Counted from the first letter of the stretch, positions 9,859 to 22,110 are shown. The stretch: DNA of 64,000 nt from Paragonimus westermani (GCA_008508345.1 QNGE01000862.1:9052-73051), one strand, 5' to 3'. A program made the numbers and translations. Notes: generated by a model from the letters alone, not told the origin.

Positions 9859-10794
9859 CTAACGTACATGAGTGAAAAATTTGGTCCTGACCAGCCTATG
9901 ATCTGTGCTACCCTCAACGCCGCGTATCATCAGCGTAGTGCGCGCTTCACGGATGTCGCGCGGCCGCGCAACAACGGATTCAAGCAGATGGTGGTAACCG
10001 CTTTGTGGATGAGTCCGCGTCGTGGTGTCGCTCACATTCAGCTGAACTCGGGTGTTCATGATAATCAGCTGGTGAGTAGCACGAAAGTACAGCGGACGAT
10101 CACCGTTCTTGTTCACTAGACCGATGCCGTAAGGTCCGAGGACACCCGCCCAAGCTGCCGAGACGCGCCCAACTCGAGCGTTCAAGTCGCCCTCAACAAA
10201 CAGTCGGTCACTCACTAGCGCCGACCGGATTGTGGCGAACAGCTGATCACAGAAGTGGTTCTTTGTATCATCAGTGTGACACATAACTGGATCATAAACA
10301 TTCAGAAACGCAGCACACTTACCTCAACCGAGTCGTAGGCGCATCGACAGCAATCGAGGTCTGGTGCGGTGCGGCTCATCTATCATCGAAGCATTGATGC
10401 GATCAGCGACTGCAAAACAGTCACCTTGCTCCGGAACACCGTTTGCCGGGTAACCTATCCAGTAGAAGGTGCACCCAGCTCCTAGTTCCCGCAACTTACC
10501 TCGGCCTTCAAGCTTTTTCTCACTCAAGGCTACTGCGTCGATTCCATATCGATGCAGCTCCATCGCTTCCAGGGCGGCGCTTCGTTCCGTTCGTTCTGTG
10601 GCGCTGCATCGATTCAGCAACGTGTGCACGTTCCACGTTCCACTGACAAGTGTCTTGCGTCCCCGGGCCTGTCTCAAGTTTGTCCTAAGGGTACTGAAAA
10701 CTGATTGAGCATCATCTGCTCGGAGGTTCGTGATCGAGGGAAAGTATGGGGGTGTGTCTGGCGGTAGCATATTTTCGCTTATCCACCCTGCCAT
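9859..10794 (-). pseudogene. LINE apurinic-type endonuclease domain (frameshifted)
   Basis: On the minus strand the frame 10794-10324 reads SGTWNVHTLLN, then IDAVALSEKKLEG, GAGCTFYWIGYPANG and LLSMRLRLG. These correspond to the start of the exonuclease/endonuclease/phosphatase fold of non-LTR retrotransposons, with the catalytic Glu in SEKK. After a short break 10284-9859 continues with EGDLNARVG, the NGDRPLYF and LIIMNT stretches, and GSTDHRLVRTKF, the terminal DH motif. In a working LINE this domain nicks target DNA. Here the two halves are in different frames and no reverse transcriptase follows: the fragment ends at about 9850 near an ATT repeat. The subfamily differs from the CR1 element at 14.1-17.2 kb. 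Confidence 0.85.
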
Positions 10795-10990
10795 GTGCAG
10801 CAGATAAGGTGTCCCGGTTTATCCTGCGCGATGGCCGACGCAGTGTAATATTCGCTCCATTTTCCAACGTAATTGTTCGCATGGGCCTCGGATACTGCCA
10901 GGACGCCCAGACCTGTGCAGGAGAGCGTTGAGAGCCCCCAACCAAAGCCTTTGGCTACTGTGTCTGTGCCGCAAGGCAGCAGGTGACTCA
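10795..10990 (-). mobile_element. 5' flank of the same LINE (minus strand)
   Basis: Upstream of the endonuclease, 10870-10990 shares a recognisable stretch (CAGGACGCCCAGACCT ... AACCAAAGC ... CACAAGGCAGC-like) with 26095-26210. That marks it as the 5' region of a repeated element. No protein motif is visible. Confidence 0.6.
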
Positions 10991-13900
10991 CACACGCACG
11001 CAGACGCGACAGCATCAACCAACCAAGAGATGATCGACAGCCATATCAAAAGGGATCTAGCAAACCCTCACAGGAACAGTAGTACTGTACAGACGATCCT
11101 AGCGCACAAACACATAGTCGGTCCGGACAAAGGCAGCCATCTTGCTCAAAGAAATCACAACACACGCTTTTCACGCACAAAAAACGTAAACGCATCTGCT
11201 GCTCCACTTTCGTCAATCCGGCAAGGTTGAACCTGCAAGGACCAAAGTCCCAATCAACGCGGCCCGCCGGATCAAAACAGTGCGCAAGGCTGATCACCAC
11301 GCAAGGTAGCAGAAAAGACCAGGGACGCCTTATTATTGATGAACTCGCCTATACGATGGTCGTTTCCGGGTCGGTATAAGAGGCGCGATCAGTTTTTCTA
11401 ATTGCTCACAGAACTTTATTGAGGATCGTCAGGACACGCGTTCGCTAGATACATGCTCGTGATTCACCGATGCCCTTTTACTAGTAACTGTCGGCTTCAT
11501 TAGTGGACATATCGATCAATCGATCATGTAGTCCAACAACTACACTGCAGGGACAGCTTCTCAGCTGTGCTGCCAGCGTCAAGTTTAAGTCTAGCAACAA
11601 AGTTTGTCGTATGACTGAGAGAAAAGTAGTGGTGTCCACAGTGTACTCACATCCATCGTGTGTTTTTATGAACAAGCTGAAGCGTCAACAACTGAGTCAT
11701 TGTGTCTACAACCCGTGGTTCCGTTGATGGTACATAGACTATTTTGTTCTAATGAAGCCTGGGCGTGACCTACCAGCTGTCGCCCATTCTTTCAGCCCGA
11801 CGCATCTGGCGATCACCTCTACTTCTGGAACGAAATCATGAGGCTGGCAAATCACCTTTCAGCTACTCATATTCACGGGGCCACCGTGGTTCTCATTAGG
11901 TAAGCTGAGAATTTTGCCAACCGCGGCTGCTTCGCAGTGGAGACTGGAATAGGAGAGAACCATTCCCTGTGTGGTCACCCAAGATTTCTGACTAGACTGA
12001 CGCATTGAAGCTGCGATAGCTCTAAAAATCCTGCTTTCGACAGCTACCGCCATTTGTGGTCACCACGTAGTGTGTAACTTCATGGCACGTTCGAAGCTAA
12101 TATGCAATTTTACATACCATGCACTTCAGCATCGCCAAGTGGTTTAAAATGCAGTAGAGGAATACGCCCACCCAGGCTCTTCACTACTATCTGATCCAAA
12201 AACGTTATCAACCGCACGAGTGCGTTCTCCCTGCACAATTCAGCGCTAACTCACTCTGGACGAGCGCAGCTGTGGTGCACCAAAATCTTAAGCCAAAAAA
12301 CCGGCCGTCCACTGTGAGACCAGGCTTTAGTGGTGGTTCGAGCTGGATGATTACGTGGAGGGGTGCGCCTTTTCAGCCACTCATTCGCGTTTTCCAACGA
12401 TTCTTCATGCGAGTTGACGACCGAACAATGTTGGGCTATGTTCGTATAGCTCATTTTGACTTCCTGTGGAGCCATCCACACGGAAACCGACTTGAAAACT
12501 TCACACCGTTTGACGAATCATTTCCGACAAGTGTTTATTCACTCTTCTGAGTTTTTGGAGGGCGCCATTTGATGAAACGAATAGCTCCTCTGCGATGAAT
12601 TCGTCTGTACAGAAACCACTGGGTCACTGATCAACTTACTGGTTTCATAAAGGTCTCACCAACATGGAGGCAAAGGGTGACATACCGCGCCCAAAGACAA
12701 CAGGTATTACTCGTAGTCTTGACTCCATTTTGCCCATCACAAAGATATGTTTCAGATATATGATCACCCATTACGTCGCGAACTGTTTGAACTAATTAAT
12801 TTGCTGAAGCATAATTTTCGCTTCCCCCATGAGCGTACATTAAAGGTCGTCCACCTCAATAACAGCGAACTGGCGATCTGTGGAACGCAAATCAAACAAG
12901 GAGGCGTTTATCCTGCGACTGTACTCCATAGTGAACAGGCGGTTTCGATTTAACAATGTAGAATGGTGATTGGCAGAATGTACCACAAAAGCTGAGCGAC
13001 CGAAAGTATGTGAACTAAACTCACTAAACACACCACAAATCACATCTTTCCTCTTCGCGCCACTTGCCTTTAATAAATATGTGAGAATTTGGATATATAA
13101 CCTCAATATCACGCGTGCCCACACTATCATGTACGAGCGTCCATTGCTCGACCTGGCTTGAATCAAACACACATCACGCTGAAATCCTTCGTGTGATAGT
13201 CCGGGAAACCTTTAAATTTATTAAAGTGTAAAAGTTCCCAACTCGGGAATCTCTTTGAAGCCTTGTAAAGAATCCACCACTTGATCGGATGAAGCACAGA
13301 ATTGATTTTCACTAAAAAATATTGCAAAGATATATATATATATACATGTCATCACATTTACAACAAACAGACTGTCATTCGCCACAACGAAGCGACCGAA
13401 TACCGAACACATCATATAACATAACACGTGGTGTGTCTTCATTTTGTTTTACCATGCATACTGTTTGCCGCCTCCCTCTAGGTCCTCAGAAGTGCGGGCT
13501 GAGAGTGTCTGTGTAGCAGAATGTAGAAGGCAACCATCCACATCACGAGATCACTGTTCAATAAAAGGTCGACCAATTCTGATCCGTGGGTCACTTCCGG
13601 ACATGGGAACTCCCATAGATATATGTGGATGGGGTCTGTTGCTCTCTCGGCATCTGTGCTGTGCTAATGGGCGATTCCCGTCGACCAGTCTTCTCTGTTA
13701 GAGAGACAGGCATCATGGTGTCTTGATTTGGGAATGCTGGGAATTGGGTACATTTTCATCAGTGCTTTACCCTTTCAAACGACGCATATATAAGTATCTT
13801 CACCGTAGGTCTTATGCACACCATCTTGCAGAATATCTTCATCATTGTTGGATTCAGCGCAGAAGAATGTGGATCTAAATAATTGCCAACAAGTTACAAA

Positions 13901-14103
13901 AAGTCTTTTGAGGTTCGTGTTACCGCTCCATATATTGCCACGACCAAGAAAAAATAGTTTACAGCCAGTAAACATCCTGCATGTAACGTGTGGAGCGGAA
14001 AAGTGAAGAATTTCCACATAAGTAGAAAGAAGGTATATCATTTGGCCACACAAACTTATCTCCACAGAAAGTGCCAAACTGTACAGCATAACGGCAACAA
14101 GAA
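10991..14103. other. Unassigned intergenic or old repeat DNA
   Basis: No recognisable protein or RNA gene. Several open frames of 60-110 codons occur on both strands (for example 12840-13172 and 12251-12481, both minus) but show no domain, no repeat copy elsewhere in the window and no convincing splice context. 13331-13347 is a short TA microsatellite. Confidence 0.4.
13329..13348. repeat. TA microsatellite
   Basis: Short run of alternating TA (about 9 units) followed by CATGTC. Confidence 0.7.
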
Positions 14104-14559
14104 TCAAGCCATTCTAGTACAGTTGCAGACTAGGCGATTCGCCGATTGATGTACGGGTTGGAGCAGAGGCCCAGGGTCCGGGGGCCGATTGGTTTTCTTA
14201 CTCAGTGTCAAGCCGTCGTCTGTTGACCTGAAAGGCAACCATTGTAAATAGAGTGTAACACCGGTCTCGGAGACCACAGTAACTAACGAAAACAGATTAG
14301 GACTACTTGCATAATGAATTTTTATGTAAATGAGAATCAAGAGGCGCTTTAGGGCAGTCTCTAGAAACTCTGCTAACGACCTCAGAAGGGCTGCTGACCA
14401 AAAGTCGATAATCCTACAAGAAAAGATTTTCTGTTCAAGAAAGATCCAAGTACGGAGCTTGGGAGGCTTTCTGTTGTTTTCGCTCCGGCGGTCATCATTC
14501 GCCACATTAAAGAACTGATCTACCGACCCACCCTTGAGAAAAGTGTGAAAATCAGATCT
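14104..14559 (-). pseudogene. CR1 LINE C-terminal region
   Basis: The minus-strand frame 14505-14104 reads DDRRSENNRKPPKLRTWIFL and then FSCRIIDFWSAALLRSLAEF. This matches the C-terminal pattern of CR1 ORF2 (FSYRVVxxWNxLPxxVV...F..LD). A DSHLHKNSL-like end is visible in another frame. It supports the reading that the element is close to full length at its 3' end. Confidence 0.68.
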
Positions 14560-15872
14560 CTGCGGAGTCGCCGAATTTCAAGAACTCAAATCAAGAACTT
14601 CAAGTCGAAACTCGTACTTGACAATCCTTATGCGGATGACTAATTTGGTAACCACACACTGGACACGTTCAACGGCTGATGTGTCCTTCTGGCCGGTATG
14701 CAATACCTGATAACATACACGAAGATCAATCTTGTATAAACCCCGTGAAATGTTCGAAACGCTATCTCGTAGATGAGAGAGTGCGCTTAAACTTCCTAAG
14801 AGTGGCAGACCTTATTTGTGGACGTCTCATAGTGGTACGCGAAAGAAAAATTAGATGACAGCCAGATTTTTAGACTTTTCTTCAGATGAATTTGCGTGAT
14901 GTCCAGTATGCTGAATGCACAATGAATCACGAAGATATTGTCAGAATCTCCACTGAGTTACGTGTGAGCACACTTATTTTCATCTGGTGGGAGACTCCGG
15001 TCGTCCGACCAGCGCTTAATCGCGTCAAGTTCTACCTGTAGTGAACTAGGACCGGCGGAATTCTATACTTTCAGGCCGTTGGCAAATTTGAGGGCTTTGC
15101 AGGATATATTGTCCGGAACGTTGTTGATGTAAACCACAAAAATCAGGGGACCTAGCCTTGACCTTAAGGCAACTCCCTCAGAAATGAAGGAGGTAGACGC
15201 AAAGTGTGATCCAGTTCTAACTCCAAAAGTTCTATTATCAAGAAAAGAGGCAATCCAGCGGAGGATCTCGCCTTGACTACGATAGGCTTCCAGTCTGTTT
15301 TTGAGAGGGCGTGTGGGACATGATCAAAAGCCTTGGCGAAATCAGAGAAGACAGCATCTGGGATGATGCCATCTTCTTTGGCTTCTGTCAGACTATCCAT
15401 GAAAATAACCACGTTTATCATGCATGGCCGGTTTCGAAGGAAACCATGTTGGATAGAGAAAAAACTGATCTGACAAGATGTTGTTGACGATGGTGCGCTT
15501 TAATAAACGCTCCGTTATCTCGCACGAGGTGCTGATGAGGCTGATTGACCGACAGGTAGCCGGAGAGCGCCGGTCGCCTGCTTTAAATATGGGTGTGACC
15601 GTTCCCCCTCTCCATGCAAAAGAGAGAATGCTAGTCGGGTGTATCTGTTTAAAAGGCTTATAAAAAGGATCTGCCAGACCGACATCTGATTCTTTGAAAA
15701 TTCTGGGATGGATCTTGTCGAGCTCCATTGCACTGCATGAATCAACCTCGAATAAAAGGTCTTCAACATCTAGTGCGGAAATCTCGGCGGTAGCGAGTGG
15801 CTGCTGGAAACTTGCAGCGGAAGGGAATGGTGTCGATCCGGCAGCGTAAGAGGATAGATTGCCGAGTAGCAC
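14560..15872 (-). pseudogene. CR1 LINE reverse transcriptase
   Basis: 15872-15393 (minus) holds LLFEVDSCSAMELDKIHPR, WRGGTVTPIFKAGDRRSPAT and ERLLKRTIVNNILS. 15421-15164 holds VVIFMDSLTEAKEDG and FSDFAKAFDHVPHAL, which carries the first catalytic Asp. After another frame break, about 15160-15000 reads LGPLIFVVYINNVPDNIS and then LKFANGLKV where LKFADDLKV would be expected. Both catalytic aspartates of the YADD box are therefore lost. The thumb follows to about 14560 with several stops. In a live element this enzyme primes cDNA synthesis at the nicked target. Confidence 0.82.
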
Positions 15873-16241
15873 TCTCCGAACAGCACTGTCGTAACTGGAG
15901 ATTCAAGTGAAGTCTTCTCGTCGGACGGTCGCCAAGAAAAGGCTGGATTTTCATTCTTTCCCGGTCGTTGCACATGCTTAAATAAGGTTTGTTCCCCCGG
16001 ACTCTGAGAAGGACTTTATCTTGTGCCAGCTTGATGCTTTCACGAACTCTCCACCCGCAACTACTTCGAACAATACCCAACGTCCCTGGGTCCCCCCGAG
16101 TTTCACGAGTTTATGCTTCGCAAATAAATGGGTGCGGTCATCGAGCAGACGACGTCTTCTGTGCGGAAGAGGTGGCAAAAATCTGCACAATCTGCGCAGC
16201 ACGGATAAATCGCCCTTTCTGGATAACTTTTTGAAATGCAC
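15763..16241 (-). pseudogene. CR1 LINE linker between endonuclease and RT
   Basis: Two overlapping minus-strand frames (16241-15978 and 16080-15763) are rich in Arg and Lys. The second contains WRVRESIKLAQDKVLLRVRG and PFLGDRPTRR, resembling the helical linker before RT in CR1 elements. No catalytic residues are expected here. A shift from one frame to the other lies between 16080 and 15978. Confidence 0.6.
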
Positions 16242-16450
16242 GATAGTTCCGGCCCACGGAGTCGTAATCGAGAAGAAGTAAACCTAGATAACCTCTCAGG
16301 CTGTTAAGGCCAGCCCGATCAAAACATCGAACTGTGGACTGTTTTACTGGCCACTGCAGCTGGTAAGATACAAGGTCAAAGGCCAGCAGAGAGTGGTCGG
16401 TGTGTCCGATTTATGGTTAGATGATCACTATCTCCATCGAGTGCTATTCA

Positions 16451-17240
16451 TTAGTGATGACTAGGTCGAGCAAAGAGGGAATCTGACCAAAACGATATAG
16501 TGTCGGGGCGTTGACGTGCTGTATCTACGCTTTCCGTCCTGCCTGCGCCGATAAGAAAGTCGAGGACCCACTTTCGAAGCCCAGGAGAGAAACTGCTGCA
16601 CAAATCATTCGGGTGCATTAAAGCCACCCGTAATAAGCGGATGAGTGAAACTTTATAGTCTTGAGAAGTTGTCCGGGCATACGAGGAAAGTGTCGTTGTC
16701 GGAGACGTCGGATGAGAGAGGACGACAAATAACCACCACTTAGAACGAGTCTTGATCGCGCAGTGCCATTCAAAAATACAGGGCGTCCCATTTTTCAAGG
16801 GGGTGAAATCCACAGATAACCATGGGCGTTAGGAGACAGTACTGATAGAGAACAGCAGAGCTCTCCAATCCCCCGTGGGAGGAGTCAGTTCCGTAAACCG
16901 AATACCAGGAGACACTCAGTTTACCGTCAACAATATCACCCGTGAACCGGGTCCACCTGAAGTCGACCGTGTGGTATTGGGTGTCACGAATCAGCTGTCC
17001 GATTCCGGTAATATACAGAACATGCTCTGGAAGCCAGTGCACCCGTACTTAAAAGCCACTCCCGTGCTGGATTCTGCGAGAAAATAGGAAGGCGAGTGCG
17101 GGAAAGGGCTTGGGTAATAAGACCAAGATGAGAGGAGGGCGGTGGGGTTTGACTCGCTCTATTCTTCCAAATTGTTCTGACAGCCTATTTTTAAGGCTCC
17201 TGGCGCTAAACAATCGCTTGTGCGTACGTCCACGATTCAA
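16451..17240 (-). pseudogene. CR1 LINE endonuclease domain
   Basis: The minus-strand frame 17240-17049 begins with SARSLKNRLSEQFGRIERVK, the usual first strand and helix of CR1 endonucleases. 17042-16770 is the middle part. 16813-16451 carries WWLFVVLSHPTSPTTT (the YRSPSSP-like block), then a decayed GDFNAP region and LRKWVLDFLIGAGR. The catalytic residues of the D-x-N motif are not preserved. This domain would nick the target for reverse transcription, and it is broken by at least two frame changes. Confidence 0.72.
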
Positions 17241-18017
17241 CAGAACGTTTGAATAACATTCTTGGCATCGTAACTTTGAATCTCTGCGCTGCTGTTTAGT
17301 CCCGATTTCTGAAGGGGTGTCTCAAAATTTTCCTCCAGAGACAATTTGACTCTCCCGATCAGAGGGGTGCCGAACTTGGAGAAGAGCAACCAGCTCGGTG
17401 TTATTAGGCCACTGACAGAAGTGTCTGGTGGGGCCAGTCAATGAAGTGCATTCTGATTCACAAGAGGTGGTCCCAGAAGGCTACTTTCGTTCCAAAATTT
17501 TGAGAGAAAATCTTTTGCGGGCCGATATGTTGGGCTTTGGGGCAAATGGATCGGAAACCGTTTTTATGTGGCTTTGGTGCTCTCACCATTCACGTCTGGG
17601 TTTGGGGAGTCGATCGCCAAAAAGGCCACAGAAAAGGTGGCTCTCCTTTCTACAGCAGGGACAAGAGTTTGAGTGGATAATTCGGGGGCAAAAACCAAGA
17701 GAGTTGTCTCTAGTTGTAGTTTCCGTTGATTTGGTCTTTGTTGGCTGCTCTCTTTTTACCCTTTGTGTACGACACGGATCAAAAGACATGCTAACCAATT
17801 GAACATCGACGGACGTCAAAGCCACTGTTTACCTCCTGCGGTGTCCAAGCTGAACAGGAATGCCAAGGCTACCAGACCAAGTGAATATTTGGTTTTCATT
17901 ACAAGGCATGCCCACCAGAGAGAGAATGGTGAAGTCCGGAAAAAATGGAAGTGGCGAAACTGATTTTACTAGCTCGATTAGAGGACTTGTGAGGAAGCGG
18001 TTTACTGTGGAGAGATG
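17241..18017. other. Unassigned, possibly 5' part of the CR1 LINE
   Basis: Lies upstream of the CR1 endonuclease on the minus strand and directly left of the second gypsy LTR. A minus-strand frame at 17825-17583 has a Cys-rich piece (CPRIIHSNSCPCCRKE) that could come from a LINE ORF1 zinc motif, but no alignment supports this. Nothing else is recognisable. Confidence 0.35.
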
Positions 18018-18300
18018 TGATGCTATGCTCATTACACCACCATTCTCCAGTAGTGAGGCGATAGCATGGATAGAAATGGCCGCAAGAATGATACGGGAAA
18101 GACACTAGAAGGATCATTAGAGAGCAGCATCACGTGTAATGGCTTTTGATACATGAAAGAATTAAGCACTGGCTTCCATAGCGACTGGGAAGTCCCGAGA
18201 CCAGTGTTGTGTGCAAACGAGTGTTATTGTTCGTAATCAGATTGAGACATAATCCGTGTACTGGTTTCTCCGAATAATCAACCTTTGTGCCATCCACCTT
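18018..18300 (+). repeat. Left LTR of the second gypsy element
   Basis: From CTATGCTC at 18023 the sequence is nearly identical to 22268-22545 and ends CATCCACCTT at 18300. The first five bases are assigned only because LTRs usually start with TG (TGTGATG at about 18016). Confidence 0.82.
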
Positions 18301-18403
18301 ATCGGTTCACAACAATTCTTGCCGTGATCAGGATACGAGGAGAAAGATCCCGTGGCCGCAGCCATTTAAGGGTGAGAGTGTTCGGTGTTTCCTGTAGGTC
18401 TTC

Positions 18404-19040
18404 GTGGACGTGACGGAAACGTTTGGAATAAAGGCGGACCACGCGAAGCTGGCGATCCCGCGTATGCTGCTCAAGGGCAGGGCGAAGTCGGTGCTGGATG
18501 CGGCTCGAAGTGACCATGCGAAGCTGGATCGGGCCGCCGCGAGGAAGGCGCTGATCGCCGGGTGCGACAGCCCCACCGGATGCCAGGAGGTAATGAGACT
18601 GCTCGAAGACGCCCGGTTTGAACCAGGAAGTGACGCTCTTGTTTACGCCATGTCTCTACGGGCAGCGTTGTCAATAGCTCTGCCACATTTGGACCAGGAT
18701 TTAGAACAACGCCTGCTGACGGCGCAGTTCTTGGACGGAATCCCACCAACAGTCCGGGATTAGCTCAGGGTTGCTCTCATCGCGCATCCGATGACGTTGG
18801 GAAAGTTGGTCGATACAGCCGGATAATTGCTGGCAGAAAGTTCCGTGACTATAAACAAGGTGGAGGCGAGCGGACCGAGTGAACTGAATGACCTTCGAAG
18901 CGCAGTGGAAAAGTTGACTCAGGAAATAGCAGCTTTGAAGGTGAAGAAGGAGGAGAACGGTGGCGACGTCTGTCACTGATACGGAAGATGTGGACACTGG
19001 TGAAGATTTTGCACACTCTTCAAGGAAAGGTCGTACTTCA
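18404..19040 (+). pseudogene. Gag of the second gypsy element
   Basis: The frame opens at 18404 and stops at 18761-18763 (TAG). The same frame continues with a second stop near 18824, then through a charged coiled-coil-like stretch (LRSAVEKLTQEIAALKVKKE) to a zinc-knuckle remnant at 18970-19015. There C-H, C-G-H-W and a final C are still in place, but two stop codons lie inside it. An alanine/leucine-rich helical capsid-like part precedes it. Gag would form the particle; this one cannot be made full-length. Confidence 0.72.
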
Positions 19041-19681
19041 GTGAACGTTCCGTCGATCGTTCCTTGTTTGAGAAAGAGGATCTGCTAATAGTGGTAATTG
19101 ATAAGATAGCATTTCAGGCTGGGTTAGACCTCAATGGAAGCTTCGGGTATTGTTTGGTTGACACCGGGGCCGCGCTTTCACTGATTGGGTGGAGGACAGG
19201 AAAGATTGTGCAGCTGAGTGCGATGGTAGTGCGAACGGTCGGTGGGTCTACCCTCGAAGTTGGCGACTTGGTAGAATGTGGTGTCCGAATTGGTGATCAC
19301 GTGGCCAAACAACCTTTCTTCATTTCCACCGACGCACGTCAGACTATTTGGGGGGCATGTTTTCTTGACCGCGTTGAGGTCGTGATTGTTTTGAAGCATT
19401 GTAAACTGGTAACGAAGCAAGGAGTCGTTCCACTAGTGAGAAAGCGCAAAACCCAGTTTGGAAAATTTGAAATAAACGCACCTGGAACAATACCAACTTG
19501 TGACAATCAGTTACCGAATGAAGCGATACGCAAATTTCAGGGATTGTCCACGGCGGATCAGGACCCGCATGGCTATTGTGACTGCGTTGAACACGAAATC
19601 TCCATCGGGTCGAAGCAGTTTCGGTCATTTGGCCCCCGAAGAACTCCAGTACGCTTGCAGCCGGAAACTGAACGAAAGTGA
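19041..19681 (+). pseudogene. Aspartic protease and linker of the second gypsy element
   Basis: The frame 19064-19681 contains YCLVDTGAALSLI with an intact D-T-G active site. FFISTDARQTIWGACFLDR then gives the usual GxDFL-like region near the protease end, followed by the linker into RT (FGPRRTPVRLQPETERK). In an intact element the protease would process gag-pol. The frame stops at 19681, and RT continues in another frame from about 19680. Confidence 0.78.
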
Positions 19682-20460
19682 AGGATATTCTGAATAAAGA
19701 AAGTATCGAGGAGGCCGATAGCCCGTTCAATGCTTTCGTCTTGGTGGTGAAGAAGCCTAATGGTCAATTTCGACTTTGTGTCGACTTCAGGTAACTCAAC
19801 GATACTACCATCAATACATTCGTAGCAGTCCTTTCGGTGGCGGAGATTTTCGACAAGCTGCAGAACGCCGGGATGTTTAGAGTGTTGGACTTACGGTCCG
19901 GATATTGGCAGATCCAAATCAAACAATCGGACCGAGATAAAACAGAATTCACAATGAGTGAAAAGCAATACCGCTTCAAACGGATGCCGTTTGGACTCAC
20001 ACGCGCCTCCTTCACGTTCAGACGACTGATGCTGAGGATGCTGGACAGAGTGGGCAATACGGTTGTCTACGGAGACGATATCGTCATTTACAGCACAAGC
20101 GAGACAGTGCACTATACGTTTCAGCGGTGCTGCAGACGATTGAAAAAGCCGGCCTCCGGATCAATAGTTCAGTCTCAACTGGCGAAACAAGCGGTAGTAC
20201 TTCTCGGTCACAAGGTCAGTCATGGGGAGGTCCAGCCACTGCACGAGAAACTGCTGACCATCGAGGCTATTCCGGTGCCAACATCGAAGAGGACGCTGAG
20301 ACAGTTTCTCGGTCGCGTTGGGTTCTACAGCCGTTTCATCAAAAACTTCCGTGACCTCGCGAGTCCTTTATACGAAATTCTGAGGAAGGATTGCCAATTT
20401 CATTGGTCACAGAAAGCCAACCAAGCGTTCGTCGAGACCCAACTATTGATGAAGAACTGA
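19682..20460 (+). pseudogene. Reverse transcriptase of the second gypsy element
   Basis: From 19680 the reading gives ADSPFNAFVLVVKKPNGQFR and LCVDFR, with a stop (TAG) at about 19792. The open frame 19837-20460 then carries FRVLDLRSGYWQIQIKQSDR (first catalytic Asp), RFKRMPFGLTRASFTFRRLM, VVYGDDIVIYS (YxDD box) and FLGRVGFYSRFIKNFRDLAS of the thumb/connection. All three catalytic aspartates are present. The frame stops at 20458-20460, before RNase H. Confidence 0.87.
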
Positions 20461-20870
20461 CTCTAAAATTGCCAGTGACTGGAGAGAGCTTCATTGTCGC
20501 AACGGATGCGAGTGATATAGGAATTGGAGCGGTACCAACGCAGGAAGACGGTGTTGTGGAATTTGCTAGTCGGGTACTGAGTCCTGCTGAATGAAACCAT
20601 TCAACGACAGATAAGTGGTGTTTGGCAATCGTATGGGCTTTGAAAAATGGAGGTCGTACTTGCTCGGCCGACGTTTCCATGTGGAGACAGACCACAAACC
20701 GCTGGAGTGGATTAACCCAGTGAAAGACCCCGGAGGAAGGCTGGCTCGTCGGGCGTTACGACTACAGGAGTACGACTTCACAATTCGCCATGTAGCCGGA
20801 AAAGAGAACTGTGTCTCCGATTTGCTTTCCCGAACGCAACACCTGGATGAGGTCCACAGGAACGTGTTCG
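20461..20870 (+). pseudogene. RNase H of the second gypsy element
   Basis: 20391-20594 reads GESFIVATDASDIGIGAV, giving the first catalytic Asp, and stops at 20592-20594. 20615-20850 continues with SYLLGRRFHVETDHKPLEWI and GKENCVSDLLSR. The Glu-containing part near 20600-20640 is damaged by the stop and a frame change. It directly follows RT, as expected for Ty3/gypsy. Confidence 0.82.
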
Positions 20871-22110
20871 CAGTTGACAATATCGAACTGCAGATTGACC
20901 CCGGAAAGTTACAAGCAGCACGGAGTTTGGATACGACGATGTGGGCGGTGATTGACCGACTCTTACCGGGTGGACAACCGACAGAAGACGAGGGGAATCC
21001 GGAATTGAAAGCTTTCAGAATGCACTGGTCCGATTTGCGGTCGAATATTGCCGGAGTTATGATGCGCCAACTGAATGAGGGAATAAATGTTTCGGTCATA
21101 CCGGCGAAGTTGAGGGCGACAATCGTGAAAGAATGTCATCAGCTGGCTCGTACGGGATATCATCAAACGTGTGACATGATGAAACAAAGGGCATCTGGCC
21201 GGGAATGAAGACTGATGTTAACAATCATGTGCGGGCGTGCCAGCAATGTCAGTTACTGAAGAGCACTAACCACCCCAGTCGTTATCGCACACAACCATTC
21301 TCAGTCAGTGAAATTGTGGAACTGTGGTCGGTGGATGTGATGGGCCCATTCCCGGTAACGGCGTCCGGAAACCAGTGCACTGCAACTAGGAGTGAACACT
21401 TCACAGAGGAAGCGAAGCAGCCGCTATACCCAATCAGCGCGCAACCACTGTATGCAGGCCAGTGATGGAGCACCTCATGACGGATCACGGAATGACACAG
21501 CATATTGACTGAACAACGCCCCTCCTTCGAAAGTGAAGAGTTTTGGAACTGGTTGGAGCACTTGGAAATCGAGAGAATACGCACAACTCCATAGCATCCT
21601 TAATCAATCCGACTGACAGAGAGAAACAATCGCACAATCAAGGAATGGTTGGCTGCGAAAGAGGGAAGCTGGGAGAAAACGTTATTGTTGATTCTGTTGG
21701 CTCACCGCTGTTCGCCACAAGGGACAACGAGAAACTCGCCATCCGATCTAATGTATGCGCGCGTGCCACGCTTACCAGTCGATCGGGAGTTTGGTTTATG
21801 GAAAGACCGACGGATAAGCACGTGTGAATTAGCAGAAGCTCGGAGATAGGCCAACCGAAAATTGAAAAACAGAAAGTTTCTAAGCAGCGGTCAACTGCGA
21901 GGTTATCGGGTCGGAGGGCTGTGTTTCAACCTGGTTCTAAGGTTAAATACCGAGACCGGCGGAGAGTGAGGGCAACAGGACCCGGATCTAGGAAGATCCT
22001 GGCAAAGTGGAGGGCACAGTATGTAGTAGTTGAACGTCGTGGCCCATTGTATCTGATGAAGAATGAGAAAAATCAACATCGAGTCAACGGAAGCCCGCTT
22101 TGTAAATGAT
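20871..22110 (+). pseudogene. Integrase and C-terminal domain of the second gypsy element
   Basis: 21120-21290 forms the HHCC zinc domain (KECHQLARTGYHQ, ACQQCQLLK), broken by a frameshift at about 21205. WSVDVMGPFPVTASGNQ supplies the first core Asp. The next part is shifted several times. Near 21505 LTEQRPSFESEEFWNW stands where LTDQG is normal, so the second catalytic Asp appears to be Glu. The Glu motif follows as LTERNNRTIKEWLA at about 21620. The C-terminal segment 21921-22109 (FQPGSKVKYRDRRRV, KILAKWRAQYVVVERRG) resembles the domain that fixes target choice. The frames and the replaced residue make the copy inactive. Confidence 0.82.

Larger units (their letters stand above)
14104..17240 (-). 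mobile_element. Nearly full-length CR1-type (SR1-like) LINE, inactivated
   Basis: Read on the minus strand from 17240 to about 14104, the region carries in order an endonuclease, an endonuclease-RT linker, a reverse transcriptase and the C-terminal region of CR1-type LINEs. These are spread over at least six frame segments. SR1 of Schistosoma is the well-known fluke CR1 element. It lies next to the second gypsy element on its 5' side. The 3' end is not precisely defined, and sequence down to about 13775 could still be 3' UTR. Confidence 0.82.

Noticed and set aside
17583..17825. Cys-rich minus-strand frame as LINE ORF1
   Set aside because: Position fits, but the cysteine spacing matches no zinc motif clearly enough to annotate as a feature.
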